From the NCBI RefSeq assembly GCF_964204645.1, contig NC_134025.1, forward strand, positions 3,105,001-3,169,000: a stretch of DNA of 64,000 nt. The letters are read 5' to 3'. The notes beneath the pieces were generated by a model, which was not told where the DNA came from, searched no databases, and saw nothing but the letters and a program-made list of their open reading frames with translations. This document shows, piece by piece, positions 9,671 to 24,600 of the stretch; within the stretch, counting starts at the first letter, position 1, and every line of letters starts with the position of its first letter. Both the position numbers and the translations under genes were made by a program. Origin of the DNA: Tubulanus polymorphus. Taxonomy: Eukaryota > Nemertea > Palaeonemertea > Tubulaniformes > Tubulanidae.

Positions 9671-12600
9671 TTATGGATCAATTGTGTCTCTTAAAAGTTG
9701 TGGTCCTCCTTTGATTGGAGAAGAAACTGCAGTAGTCAATAGTTTGATATTTTCTCGAATGTAGTTGATTTTTTCTCCTCTGTATCTCGGATCGGGATGC
9801 GGTCCTTTCATCGGTGGTTTCGAATTCGCAGTCGGTGGCGCATAGTCCGGTGGTATTCCACGAATCATATAGGTCCACTGCATGTCACTCGTCTGTGAAA
9901 AACATCAAGAAAAATATAAGATCATCGTAAAAAATTCCGCTCTTTTAACAAAATGTCAATCATCCTGGACCCACCTGTACAACTAATCGTCCTACATAAA
10001 CTTTTCCATACATGGCAGGAATGAAACCAACTTGAATCAAAGTTCCTTTCGTACCAACGGGTGACAGCTCTCCGGACGAAGGTGTTACAGAAAGTTCTGG
10101 ATCGCTACCGGCCAGAAAGAAGGCGGTAAATGGAGTAGGATGTTTTTCTTGACTCGTCAATCTGAACTGTACGCCGCATTCCTTATACAAACCAACAGCT
10201 TCAATAGTAATAACATCATCGGGCGTCGGTTCAGTGGCTATAAAACGAACCGGGAAACGCCAAACACCACCAGTAGCTGCTCTTACAATAAGTTGAACAT
10301 CATGCCTGAAAAAAAAAACCAAGAGAAATCTTCATTAAATTGACTGTGGGTCAAATTCTATAGTCGGAGGACAAGAATTAAAACTCGTACAAATTGAAAA
10401 AAATCTATTGTCTGTGAAAACTTACTTCATCGTCTTGTTCGGAGAAAAGACAACGTGGAATATCAGGATGACGAGTCCACTGATTTTGTCTCTTTGTTTT
10501 CTAACGAGACTCAAGGCTACAGCGTTCTTCAGATTTCTATCGTCTTCATCATTGCCGTACACAAATTCATAGGTAAATTCTTCGGTGACTGAAATACCTG
10601 TACAAACACATGATAATTAGCATTCTATCAGAAAAACTAAAGTCACGTTCCGAGTGGAAGTTTTTTCTAAGGAGAGAAACATACTTTCAGAGACGACGAC
10701 ACCATCAGGAGTATGAGGAGTTTCATCTTTCGGCGTAACAGCACGAGCGCGGATACCACGCTGTGCTCCCGCAGCACACGGTGCTACTCCAGACAGCACG
10801 ACCTCCAATCTCTCTTCAGCTCTGTTTCTAGCCTGACATTCTACTACGGCCGGTTTCTCCTGGACTGGCTGAGCTTCTGGTATCCCTTGTATCGGATACA
10901 ACCATTTGATTATTGGCAGATCGCTGTTTACAGCTCCGGGAGCAGCACTACAAATAGAATAATAACATCAGGAATATAAAACCCCACTGAAGATGTCTAT
11001 CAGGATATAGTTGAATCATTGAAAATAAATCATTTACCACCGGTTAAGGAAACCTTTTCAGACTAGTTTTTCTGTCTTAGGTGGGATTACAACACGGACA
11101 GTGTTTAAGCAATGGTTATAATGACATCTGTGACACATATTCATACAATCCATTGAAAAAGTAATTCATACATACCCTTTATCATACTTCGGCATGTACT
11201 TCCAGTTGGAACCATCATATCTTCTCACATTCAATACGCACAAAGCTTCGTATAGGATCATATCATCAGGAGCAAATGATACCGGTATATCTAGAGTTGA
11301 CTTCGGACCGACGCGAACATTCGTATCGTTCTTCAGTAACAAACAGAAAGCAGAATCTTCTCTTTCTTTACCATTGAATATTCTTTCATACTGTTGCTCT
11401 TTGTCTGAAAGAGAATTAAAAAGATGATTATTATGATGATTAAAGTGAAATGCAAGACGCTGAGTAAAGAATTAATTGAAGTTATACCTTTCAGTATGAC
11501 ATCGACCAATACAGCTTCATCCATTGGATTTCTGAATGGAATGATTATAGTCGTGTTAGAGCCTACTGCAGAGTAGACGCTTACAGGATCTTGTGGTTGA
11601 GGCATTAGTCCACTTCCACTAGCGTGAAATACCCATTCTCCGAGCTGAAGATACATAGAACAAGATATCAGTTGAATTATACCAGCTGTGTATTGATCAT
11701 TAGAGAATCTTTCTGTAATTCTACCTGTTCACTGTGGAAAATGATATCAGTCTCGTGTCCGTTTGGTCCAACATAAGACGGCATGAATACAACTGGAATT
11801 TTCAGTTTAGTATGAGGATGTAGAATCAGTGATTTCTCATTGTCGCGTTCCAAACGGAAATTGTTTAAGTTTGTCACATAAGGCAGAAGTTCTAGAGTTT
11901 CTTCAGTTGGGTTGTCTAGAGTAATATGCTGGCGATCCCACCTACAAAACATTCACAGATTTATGATTATCATACATGACAAATCTAAGATCAGTTGCAG
12001 CTAATAGACTTTTATGATTCGTACCTTCCTAATTCACATTCCATATGTGAGATAGTCGTTGGAACAGGATTTTCTGCTGTCAGAACCAATTTGTACCAGA
12101 ATTCACCGGTTAACTCATGGAAAAATGTCAAATTTCCAACAGTTTTGCCGATAATTGTTGGAGAAAATGTCAATTCGTATGTTCCACGAGTTTTAGGTAA
12201 CAGATGAATACTATTTGAACCTTTGAGGTCTCTTCCATCAATTTTGGCCTCTAAGTTAATTTCTTCATCGCTTGGATTGTTTACACCAACAGCAAGGATA
12301 GCTTTTTTCTGCAAATCGAATAAACATAAGCTATTATGCATAATTCCGATCAATAAATGATATGACTGATGTAAGTTACAAGTACCTGACATGCGCATGT
12401 GATCTCAATAGTTCTTTCAGGTTCGGGAGGATCTACAGTTAAATCCACGGTATACCACACTCTGTAACGATCTTGACTTTCTTCATCATCTGATGTAGGT
12501 ATTTCATCCCCATCACTATCCACTTCACTATTAATCAAACATACTCATACATGTATATTTCACAAGATAAAATGAAGCAGTGGACATTCACATGAGTTAA

Positions 12601-15600
12601 CAATGAGAAAATCTATTTTGGCTTCAGTGCCACGATGAAAGCTGCAATAAGCATAATGTATGTTTATATATTTGAAAGCGAAAAGCAACAAGTTTAAATG
12701 AGGAAAATTGTGTTGATAATGAATATTTCAGTAGTGTGCACAGAGAATATCTGTGAATAAAGAAATCCTACCCATCTATCACCGGCATGCTCTTGTCACT
12801 AAAGGAACAGTTTCATAAGTATTTTAATGATCTGAACTAGGGATTGAACTAGGGATTTAACAAGCACCAAACGTGAATCTATTTTCTGATGAAAATTTCG
12901 AGAAGAAGATCATGGGTGTGCCTGAAGGAATTTTTTGGTAGAGAATTTCGAGATGAATTCATATTCATATACTTACACAACTGGATTCTTGCCAGCTACA
13001 AAACTGACGACCCCGTTGTACGTTCCTCTTTTTAACGGAGTAAGAATGAGATCGTAATCCAATGTTTTACCGGGCCAAACAGACGCGACCAGATTACCAC
13101 TGACCATCGGTAAATCCGTTTCAACATGATAATGAACTTTCTTTCTGGTCACATTCGGAAGTTGAAGTCTATGTTTAATCCTGAAAGAAGAGAATAATGA
13201 AATGAATGAGTAAATTGAGCTTTAAAGAAAATGAATTCTAAGGATATTCAATGAAAACAGAATGATTTACTGTTGTTTTGCTTGACATCGCAGTTGAATA
13301 TGGTCGAGGGCTAACGGTTTGGTAGCTTTTCCAGACAGTGTGAATACATGTTCAGTTCCATCAACAGTATTCACTAGTTTCAGTTGACCCTATAAATACA
13401 CAGATTTCATATGTTCACGTAGAAATACTATCAGCGACATTTTCTACCGGTAGTCATTACTTACTTTGCTATGTTTCTCATAGATTGGCTTAAACATCAG
13501 CCTATAGTTGACAGTATTACATGCTTTCACAAGTATAGACGGAGGACCAAAGAATCCAGGACCAGTGATACGCGCTTCGAGATTCCAGTCATAGTTTGTG
13601 TGGTTTACCTGATGATCGAAGAAATGTCGATGATCAAAATGTTCACAATACGATATTGATCATAGAAAAGAAAATTGAATAGGAACTTACAATTGGAATT
13701 TCCTGCGTAACGGACTGTTGGACTGGAGATGTAAATTCAAGTTCAGCTGTACTACCTTCAGGTACGACAGTGCATTCGATACGATGTACACGTACATCAT
13801 CCGGGGCTTGAAGTGATAATGTACATTTGTAATGTCCTGGTTTCTTCGACATGAATTTCACTGGAAGCTGAACCGTTTCTGTTTTGTCTCCTCCTGCTAA
13901 TAATTGAATGAAACCTCTAATTTTTGATGTTAAACGTAGTAAAATTGAAAATGAACGACTTTCAACCGAGGTGTTAACATCAGATCCAGGTGATATTGCT
14001 GACGACATTATTATTACCTTCATGTTTTTGCAGATTAGGCAGTGTGATTTCAGCAGGAATTACAAACAGATCATTGTCAACTTCGACTTTGTATCGAGTA
14101 CCGGTTGGATCTTTAGTCTAGTAATCGATAAATTCAAACACATTTCAAAAAGAATTTTCTCATAAAAACATAAATTAAGATTGTATCAGGTTCTACGCTA
14201 ACCTTTGCTAATTCGATAACTTTGTTTGGATTATTTGACAGAAGTGAAATAGTTTTCGCCGTAAGCATGCAGCTTTCTAAAGTTCCCGCAATACGTCTGC
14301 GCTCTCGCTCTTTTTCTGTCATGCGTTGTTGAGCAGCGATAAGAAGTGCTTTTTCTCGTTTAGCGTTCATGATTGGAATGTGCAGGTTCTCGATTAGCAT
14401 TTGATTCACTTCACATTTCCAGTACACAACGCTATCATCACCACCAAATTTTCCATGACCGCTTCCTAAAATATGAAGAGAAACACCGTAATAAAGCCTG
14501 GCTGTTTTGCAATTTCTTCATAGTCAAAATGAATTGTTAACTAAAGAAAAGCCTTTCAGATTCATTTCTTCTTTGGGATTTTCTATATTATCAATGTAAT
14601 AAACCGATTAAGGCCCGCAATCATTATCACAACTAAAGGGTGGTAGTAACTAGCCGAAATATTTCTATATTCTAATGTAATAAATTTTTTTTTGTCTATT
14701 TACAATTTTGGGAGTTTTACACTTTAGTAAATCACGTATATTGTGATTTCAAGTGATTATTTAAAACGTAGTACCTGCTGCAGCTGCACTGCTGATTCTA
14801 ACTGTATGAGAAGTTGCTTTGAAAGGTATTACAGATGGAAGCGGTAAAATCGCGTGAGCTTCAATCGAATATAAGAATTCTCCGATATCTTCGTTGATGA
14901 AGATTATTGAACATTGACGTTTTCCGGCTTGAAACGGAAGAAATTGTACGTCGACGATTTTAATCGATTTCGCTTCCAAGTCGACCGAAGTTTCCGAACA
15001 GAAAAACGCGTTCATCAGCGGTATATCTGAAACATCATGAAACATATCCTATATGATAAAATACAACATCAGATTGGCCACTTTTATCTGACTTGCTTTT
15101 CCCCTGACTTTCCCCTGACATGCACATTGTTTCTCCGACTTGATCTGTAAAGAATTCAATCAATACATACGACATAGACAAAACTGTTTGATTTTTACAT
15201 GTGATCTAGCAATCTCAACAAATTTCCCTGACTTTTCCCTGGTTTTTAGCATTTTTACAAAGTTCCTCGACTATTCCCAGAGATTTTAAAGAAAAGAAAA
15301 TTCCCTTTGAAAATTCCCTAACTTTTCCCCGGTGAGTGGCCACCCTGTATCAAATCTAGATACAGAACTTAGAGAAAGAAATAAATACCATCATCCGGAT
15401 TCTGCTTGATCATCAGCGAATCATCGGCTGATCGATTACTAGGAGGTGAATCGGCGCCATCTTTTTTCTTCTGTTGCCCGTGATCGGTACGCGATGCGAC
15501 CTTCTTCAGTTTTTTCTCTTTAGGTTTCATCAGATTTTGTGGTTTGCTCGGGTCGTTGAAGTTACTGTCTTTAGCTTCGACGAGAACGATTCTGAATTTG

Positions 15601-18600
15601 CCGCCGTGGGGAAAAGGATTCATCACTTCAACAGCGATGTTGTGAAGCTCGTAACAATGCGATTCACATTTCACAGTTGTCTAAAAAAGTAATTTGTGGA
15701 TAAAATATTATCTGATCCTTTTAAAAAACAAAGACAGTAGCCTCTGTTTACCCTGAGCAAATAGCAAGTTTGACTATAATACAGCATATTCAGTTCGTTC
15801 ATAAATGTACCTTGGGTGTGATGCTGTTTATTGCTGATCGTAAGTTGAAAACTAACGTCGATCCCAAGGCAGAACCGATTCTTCTCCCGGTGAGTAACAT
15901 CACTGCTTCAGCTGGTCGTAGGAATCTACTCGTGAATTCGACGGATAAGTTCAGATTGCCGCGCGGTGAAATCGTTATCTCGTGGCCTTTCGGAATTCGA
16001 AAATCTTCGGCATCTCTTCCGGCGATCATCGAGTGGTAAACGAGGGGTTTATTCGACGGATTACTCAAGCGAACCTAGAAAGTGTGAATGAAATATTTGA
16101 AAAAGAAGCCCAAAAACTGGAATACATTGTTCCAAATCAGGCTCAGATCCTGGGAATATCAACCGTATTGCCAAATTACCATATTGTTTAAGCATGTCTA
16201 AGTGACCTCCAAAATAAAGTTTTTTATTCTTATTGACTCTTATTGCCCCCTTAATGCTCTAGAATAGACCTGGATTTCAAAATTATAGACCTGTTTTCTA
16301 ATGAAATATTTGAAAAAGAAGCCCAAAAACTGAAATACATTGTTCCAAATCAGGCTCAGATCCTGGGAATATCAACCGTATTGCCAAATTACCATATTGT
16401 TTAAGCATGTCTAAGTGACCTCCAAAATAAAGTTTTTTATTCTTATTGACTCTTATTGCCCCCTTAATGCTCTAGAATAAACCTGAATTTCAAAATTATA
16501 GACCTGTGTTCTTTAGCTTCACGCCTTTGGAATTTGTGTTGGCTAGGACACTGCGAGTGTCTCTCTTTCAATACTGTCTAGCTTTGGATCAGCCCCTGCA
16601 AATGTTTAAGCGCCTTTAGCTCCATAAACCTTACCTGTCGCATACATGCTGTATGTAAAGCACCGGTGAACTCTATCGTATTTTTCGATAAATACTGCGG
16701 CATACGCTGATACAGATGTACGCACAGTAACATCAACGCTATAGGATTCGGATCAGTGATGTCGATTCCCTGGATGTCATATTCAATACCGATATGTCTC
16801 AATGCATTAACAACCTTCAACGCGTTATGCAGACATTGTTCGGCTGTATTTGGATGCGTGTACATATCTTGTAAATGGCTTCTTATCTACAACAATCAAG
16901 GGAAATTCTCATCATCGATGTTCTTATCATTCCTGAAGATGACGATTAGGATATACATGTAGTTGAAATTTCGAATAAATATCAGTTCAAAGAAACGTTT
17001 CCGACTATTTCCTTATGGTAGATTGAGATTATATATCATTTAGACACAGTGTTTCATCAATGGTAATAAATGTTGATATGACTTACAAGGAATGGACAGT
17101 GGGCTCCTAATACAGCACCGATGACGAGACCATCGAGCAAATCGTAATCAAAATTCACAATCCAACGTGACGGCGGAACTCCTCCTGAATGAGATTAATA
17201 ATACGACCTATTAGAAAAACGAGTTCACTGGAATTCGGTGGAAGCGTCTAAGGAGTATGAAATACAGACCTTTCTCACACCTATCCCAAATACGTTCACG
17301 GAATTGTTCATAAACATGATTCAACCAGGATAAGAGAATACGCTCGGATACACTGTATACATTACTACACAGGGGATCAGGATTGATTGCAGTCATTGAT
17401 GAACCGGTTCCACGCTCCGGTAGCTGCACTGATTTAAACTGACGCGGTGTCACCTTTGAGAATACCAAAGTCTAAAAAACAGAATGTGTAGATGAAATAT
17501 GCGCCCACATTTACCGAAATATGACGTTATGATTGATTTATTTTACCTTCAGAAGTTGTAAAAGAATATCAGTCCAGGCACGTTTTGAAACTGCTTCAAA
17601 TAACTGATCCTCAATTGCTTCTTCTTCCACTGTTAGAACCTTATTTTCCACGATTCCATCTTTGTTCCTTTCATCTTCGAGGGATCTTTGGAACAATAAC
17701 CACTGCTTATAATCGTTGAGTTCCATCAGGTATTCCGGTTTGATTGAGGCGACGCAGGCTCCCTGGCTCCTAAAACAGAGTTCATCATTCGAAATATATA
17801 CAGCACACTGCAATTATAGCAAAAGCAAGAGATGACGAAACTTACTTGAGGAATGTCAGCAGTGTAGCGTGTTGCCAGTAGATTTGCTTCGAACGTTCTA
17901 TCGGGTTTGATGGCAACGGAGAGTTAATCGGAATACCGGGTACAGGTTTACCGAGAAGATGCCCGATCATATCATAAACGGTCTTCACGTCTTTCTTGCC
18001 GCTTTCAGAACTTCCCCACGCAGCACTGGCCGATCCATTTGTCATAGAACTCTTCGATTTCTGTGGCCCTTCGTCACCATTTTTTGAAACACCTCTATCG
18101 AAATATAGATAAAGCCATGACATATAGAGATTGCTAACATACAATGCTAACTCAGTAGTGCGTGCGATGAAACGTACTTTCTCAGAGACGTTGGAATAGT
18201 GATCGGATTTGGACCCGTTGGCCAACCATGAGCAGAAAACCATCGCTGAGCGGCAAACATGACTTCCGTGTGAAAGATGCCTTCTTCGGAGTCTTCCTCC
18301 GGGAATAAAGCTGAACCAAGCGATCGCGATGTAATATCCTGTCTGTTATTACTGTTACGATCTGAGTTTGATAACAGTTTAATCAACGCTCCTTCCCGCG
18401 GTGTACTCGGGTATGTCGATTCTAAAAAATATCCGTGTACCAAACATTCACATACTATCACAGTTCAACAAAGTCATGTCTTTTAGATTTCTAATAATAA
18501 TTGCAAAACTTAGTGTGTATTTCTATGCATAACGCATAATTGTATCATTTGGAGCTGTATTATTTACCGGTGACACTGTGACTCGATTCATAACTAGAAC

Positions 18601-21600
18601 TCGATATCTGAAACTCGGTACTGGTCGCACTTGTGCTCGGTCGACTGCCGGGACGAGGTGGTGACACACACGGTACAAACACAGCCTCACCAGCATTAAC
18701 ACTTTCTGCTGACATCGTTCTCCTGCCTTTTAATGACAGTCCCTGAAAATATAGCAATCTCTAAATGATAAATTTGTCGATCACGGAACACAATAAAATT
18801 TGTTGAAAAACCATTGGTAAAAACACTATATCCGTGTTGAGACGATAATGTGTAGAGAATCCTACATTAATAATGAAAAAATAAGTCCGAAAATGTTTCC
18901 TAGAGCTTGTAGTTTCGACTACAGCATTCCTGGAGATGACTTTTAGAAAAAGTTGAATAAACTACCAACTCAAGGTAACATTAGACTCTTTGCATTCTTA
19001 TTGTGGAATCCTCTACATAAAATCTTTGTTAAAATTAACAAAGTACGGGCAGCTAGATACCTGTTCACAGATTATATGATGGTCAGTTCGATGTTGCGCA
19101 ATAAACGGATAACAAGTTAATAAACAGTTATCTGATGTTGCAGTTACCGATATCGAAGCGCTGAAAATAGTAATGTTTATCGAAGTAAGACCAGAAAAAC
19201 CCCATCATAAGTGCAAGAATTATATTGGAGAATTACACAAGTCACACCTGTTTCCATCTGAGTCAATGAACTTGAGCATTTTTGAGAATGAAACAGGTTT
19301 CGGACTGGAGAATGTCAGTTTACATTTTATAACGCACGGTTCTGTTTGACCATCATCTCCACAACACGGTTGAATAACTAAACATGAAAAACAAATGAGA
19401 AAGATAAGAATGATGAATCAAGTAGATCACAATATCTGTAATGAAAGAATAAATGTGTACTGAATCATAGAATTAACTAACAGCATAAGAGATCTACCGT
19501 AGGATAACACTTACTATTCCGGCTTAGGAAGACGACTTCCAGGGGTGATATTTTGCTGCCATCCTCGCATTCAACCTGAGGATATTCAATCTCGAATTCC
19601 GTCGCCCTGAAAATATTACAGAAATGATGAAATATCGATGTCTATGAATATTTCGACAAATCATCAGCTATTTGAGATATTCATCTTACTTTCGGTAATT
19701 CGCAGTGAGAATGTTGAATTCAGCTGAGACAAATGTTTGAAGCGGAACAGGAGTAAGAACGATCGCTAATGGATCAAACCACATTTTAGGGGCTTTCAGT
19801 TGTCCATACAACTCAAGCATTGTATACGGGTCACAGTATTCATTGTTGATACACAATGGAACAGTACAATGAAACGTGCCAGGCTCACCTACAACATATA
19901 TACAAGTCCAGAACATCATTTAAGGAAAATCTATTGATAGATTACTTTCATGATTCAAATGAAAACTAACGTGGACAAAATGCTGCAAAGAGTTTGAATG
20001 TTTCACCAGGGTCCAAGTATCCAGTTACACCACCCATCCCATGCGTTTCAAAGGGCACACCGTTCCCATGTCTGAATTGGAAGATTCCCGATTCCAGAGC
20101 CTTATTCGCTTTTGAGAGATCAACGGTCCAATTCACTCTCTTATCGCTGTTATTAACAAGTACTGTACACTGAAAAATAATCGAATAATGAAAATTACAA
20201 TTGTACAAATTTAACGGAATCAAAAATGTAACATTCAATTCTCACGAACGAAAACGATACCTTGTTTTGATAGCTTTCACAAGCTGCATTCATATCCAAG
20301 AAATTAGCTGGCAATGTAAATTCCAGTTTATTATGAGATAGTTCGAGAGGTTGTCGTAAAGCGGTGGCAATGATCTTCCTACGCGGTGTAGGTATAGAGA
20401 AATAAATCGGACGAGGGTTGATGATGTGTTGAATGCTGTTTTTGTTCGATGGAGCTGGAGTCGGAGGGAATGGAGTCGGCGATGGAGAAGGTGCAGGCGT
20501 TTCGTTGATCGTAACCGGCATCACAAAGTCATACGAAGCGACCTGGAGAAGAAATAATGAATTTTTTGAAAACGTTCATTTCATTTATAATAATATGACG
20601 TGTCTTATATAGCGCTAAATCCAGCCAGACTTCTCAGAGCGCTTTACATTTTCGGTATCATTACCCAGGCCAATTTTATACTCTAACAAGTATCAGTCAT
20701 CTCTCCCTGGGAGAGTAAAACCGAGCTGCTAACAAGCGCTCAGGAGTCATCTATGAGGCCAGGTACCCATTTACTCCTGGGTGGAGAGGCAATGAGGATA
20801 AGTGTGTTGCCCGAGGACACTACGGCAATGTACGGGGTTCGAACCCACGACCTGGCTTCCCAGAGCTGAACACTAACCACTCGGCCACACCGCTCCGCTT
20901 TCATTGAATATTAAGATAAGTTGAAAAAGAAACTTGCAATGCATCACAAATGAAGACAATAGTAAAAACTGACAGTAAAGTGACCGAAACATTCAAAACA
21001 CCAAAAATGTGCTTTCAGTTTATAACGAAAAATCTCTCACTCCTTGAAAAAAGAGTTCCGTACTAGTTGAAAACTGAGTTTTTGATAAATTTTTTGTGTT
21101 TGAACTTTTTGGATTTTCATTAAGAGTTTGATGCTCTATCATTAACGTTAGAAATTGAGTTGACTGACCTCGGTAGGTTTGAAGAAAAGTTCACAGGCTA
21201 CAATTTCTCCTTCGCCAAGAGTGATCGTATAACAGCCTGGATTCATTAGTGAGAATGTATAATCCTCTGTAAGAATAAATACGAGACACGGAAAACATGA
21301 TTTATAGTACTGAAAAATCCACTGGAAGGAAGAGAAAACTGTAAAGAAAGTATATTTTACTACAGCTATGAAGCTTAGTTTGAGAGCTACTTGAGACTAT
21401 CTATAGACTATAGTTTACTTAGAAGTTCTACAAATTTATGTAATACATAGTTTGATACAAATTAAATGAATGATAAAAGCATTAACAAAGCATTTTCTTG
21501 AAGAAATTTATTACTTTCTAGTATTTGCTATCGTACTAGCCAGCCCTACAGATATACAACATAGGAAATCTTACCTTCACTTTGTTTTATATCTATAGTG

Positions 21601-24600
21601 AAATTATCATTAGAAGATGAACGATCAAAATGTGATGAAGATATGCAATATACATTCAATAAACTGTGCTTGTTCATTCAGTGAAGAGATGATACATGTT
21701 ACTAGGGTGAAATATATGATTTACCTGCAGTTTGGCGATCAGGAAAACTGAGAGTAAAATCAGTATAACGTGATAAATCAAACATCGCTTTAGTCTTGGT
21801 CCCAGTCTGAAAACAGTAGAATTCAACGGTGATCGAACTGCAAAACTTATTGATATATAACGTGTGATAATAGAATCAAAATTACCTTATTTGAAAGGAA
21901 GAACTTGACCGTTTTACTTGAACCACAATAAACCCCACCGAAACTGATATTTTTCTGAAAGAAGCATCAAATCATAGTCAGGCGAAATGTTTATTATCGT
22001 GTCAGACAATCGATAAACTCGTAAAACTTACCAGATCTATATCAACGCACGGAGGTTCGACTGTACCACCCATTCTCAGTTCAACAGTTTTCCATCCGCG
22101 AATAGCTATCTGGATACGTGTATCGAATTTCATCAACGCGTCGGGTGTCAGACACGCTTTCAATTCAGCTGTACCGCCAACAGGGATTATACCGTGAACC
22201 GGCGTTATAGTCAAACCGGGAAACGGATTCGGATCAATCACCTCGAAGAATCCATGATTCTGACTCGTGTTTTGAAGCAATGCCGATTTCGTCGTCGACA
22301 GATGTAGAGGAACCTGTCCGAACATGATTCGTCGATCGATAAACTGCGCGCTCGTGTTTCCAAACTAGAATACAATAGATATATTGAACGATCCCGCAAC
22401 CGATCGTATTATAGAAAATCCAGCGATCAAGATATAAAAACTACGAAAAAGTTTCACCTTTGCTAAACACGATAGATGAATAGTGTTTCCACCATGAACT
22501 TGACAAGAAAACTCTCCATCATCCGGAGCTAAATACGAAGGGTGAAACACAATCTCACAATCCAGGTCGCACCCTGGTTCCACAGTGCCTAAAATGATTA
22601 CAGTAATTATAGCGGTAAATAAATCGAACTGTTTACCGTACTATCGCGAGTATCCCGTAAAGCAAACATACCGGTGGCTGGCCTTATCGAAAACGCTGTT
22701 CCTCTTTCACCGAGAATTGGATTCCATGTAAACTCGGCGGGAAAGTTTAACTTATTACGAAGAGTAACAACTCCACGAAAACCTGTACAAAATATTCTGA
22801 GTTATGACATTTAACTGCAAACGAACTGTTTTTACAATTAACCTATTGGATAGAGTGCGTGTTAGCACATTATTATAATTTTCATTAGCTTACCTGCATC
22901 TGATGGTTGCCCCGGTGATGGACTAACTTCGATGACGGATTTATTTAGTTCTAAAGCCACAGGGACAACTTCAGCAGTCACCGTAACGTGACTTTTATAC
23001 ATTTTGTTGATTGTGTAGGTAACCGACCTTTAAACAAATTAATATAACATACAATATATCAGCAAATAAATTCATTTCAATGAAAGTTATGAATTTCAAC
23101 GGATGTACCGTACCTTTCAAAGTGTCCTTTAGTGTTGGATTCGAATATAAGAGGCAAAATAGCTTTTGATTTTGGTGGCACAACTTGAGAAAGAGGACTG
23201 GTTTGCCTTAGTTCTCGACAATCGACCTAAAGTAGATATGAATTAGATATAATATTCAAACAACAAACTCGTTAATCGTTAATTTTGTTGAAAGGGAATG
23301 TAAATTTTACTATACGTACATCTACAACGACATGTACGAATTGGTCGAGGTTGTTAATGATGTTCAGTTCCTTCATGCTGACAGATCGCAAACAAACTTC
23401 ACCAAATTCAACTTTTTGAGGACCTAATGAAAATGCCACGGATTAACAGCATTTCTAATCACGATAACGCCAAATATAAACTCTGCAAATTTGAAAACTT
23501 ACTGATTGTAATATGATGAAGTTCTTGTGGAGTAAGAATACGGCTACAGTCTCTTTTTTCAGCAGCGGTTACAGGTACGGCATTGAGACCTTCTTTAACC
23601 TGAAACGGTAACAATGAGTAGCATGAGTACAACCTGTTACAAGTTTATAGTATATTTCAGTGAGTATAGATATGAACTTACTGGTTTTCTCGTTGCATTT
23701 CGATCCATAGTTTGTAAATGTTTGCTACTTAGAACCTGGTAATGAGCATTCGGTGGTGTCTTTGCTGAAAATGCACAATTTGTACGTAAATTTCACTGAG
23801 TAATGCACATTATCATTGTATGTGATACAATAATTTCTTTACTTACGTCTTGGGTCTGGTTTGATTTCTTCCAAAAGAAGTTTCTTTGGTTGAATTCCGG
23901 CGGCAGTTTTTATTCCGATATCAGTTTTATTATTAGTCAAAGCAAATTCTCTGAAAAAGAAGGCAGAATCACGGTTAAAATACATGTACACGTATAGCTG
24001 TAGCTTTAAATACAGTTTCTACAAAAATTCACCTCTTTTGGCCGGAATTGTTTCTATTTTCACGCATGTCACTGATGAATTGTTTATAGAAGTCTCGATG
24101 TGCTTTCACTTTGGCAGCCTCCTCTTCAGTGTACGCGTAATCAGGATCTATATATGTGTGGCGATCCATTCCAGTGAAAATTGTCCTAAAGAAATACACG
24201 CGTCTTTTAGATATTGCTACATGTTGAGAGAAATCATCGAATTATCTGACTATCTTACTTGTATTGCTCTTTTGTATTACTAGGACGTACACTTTGAGCT
24301 CTATCATTTGGAAATGCAACTTTCATCGTACGCGAAGCTGTTTTTGCCGATTGAGTTTTATGAAGATCGGTCTCTAACGCGTTCAACATCGCGGCCCTCG
24401 GCCTCTTTTCAGCGTTCTCGAAATTAGTATCGACGCAGATACCGACCTCGTTCGTAATCGCAGGGGTGATACCCGCATTGAATTTGGGTGATTTTTTCAC
24501 CGTGACCGGGTCGCTCTTTCCCAGGAATGCTAACGGCTGGGTGTGTATGACCTCGAGGTAAGCTCTCAATGGATTCACACCATCAGCAACCTGTCCGATT

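Noticed and set aside
21575..21640. Open segment with a good donor in a CFAP47 intron (reads FDRSSSNDNFTIDIK)
   Set aside because: No acceptor gives the needed phase, and the flanking exons join in frame without it.
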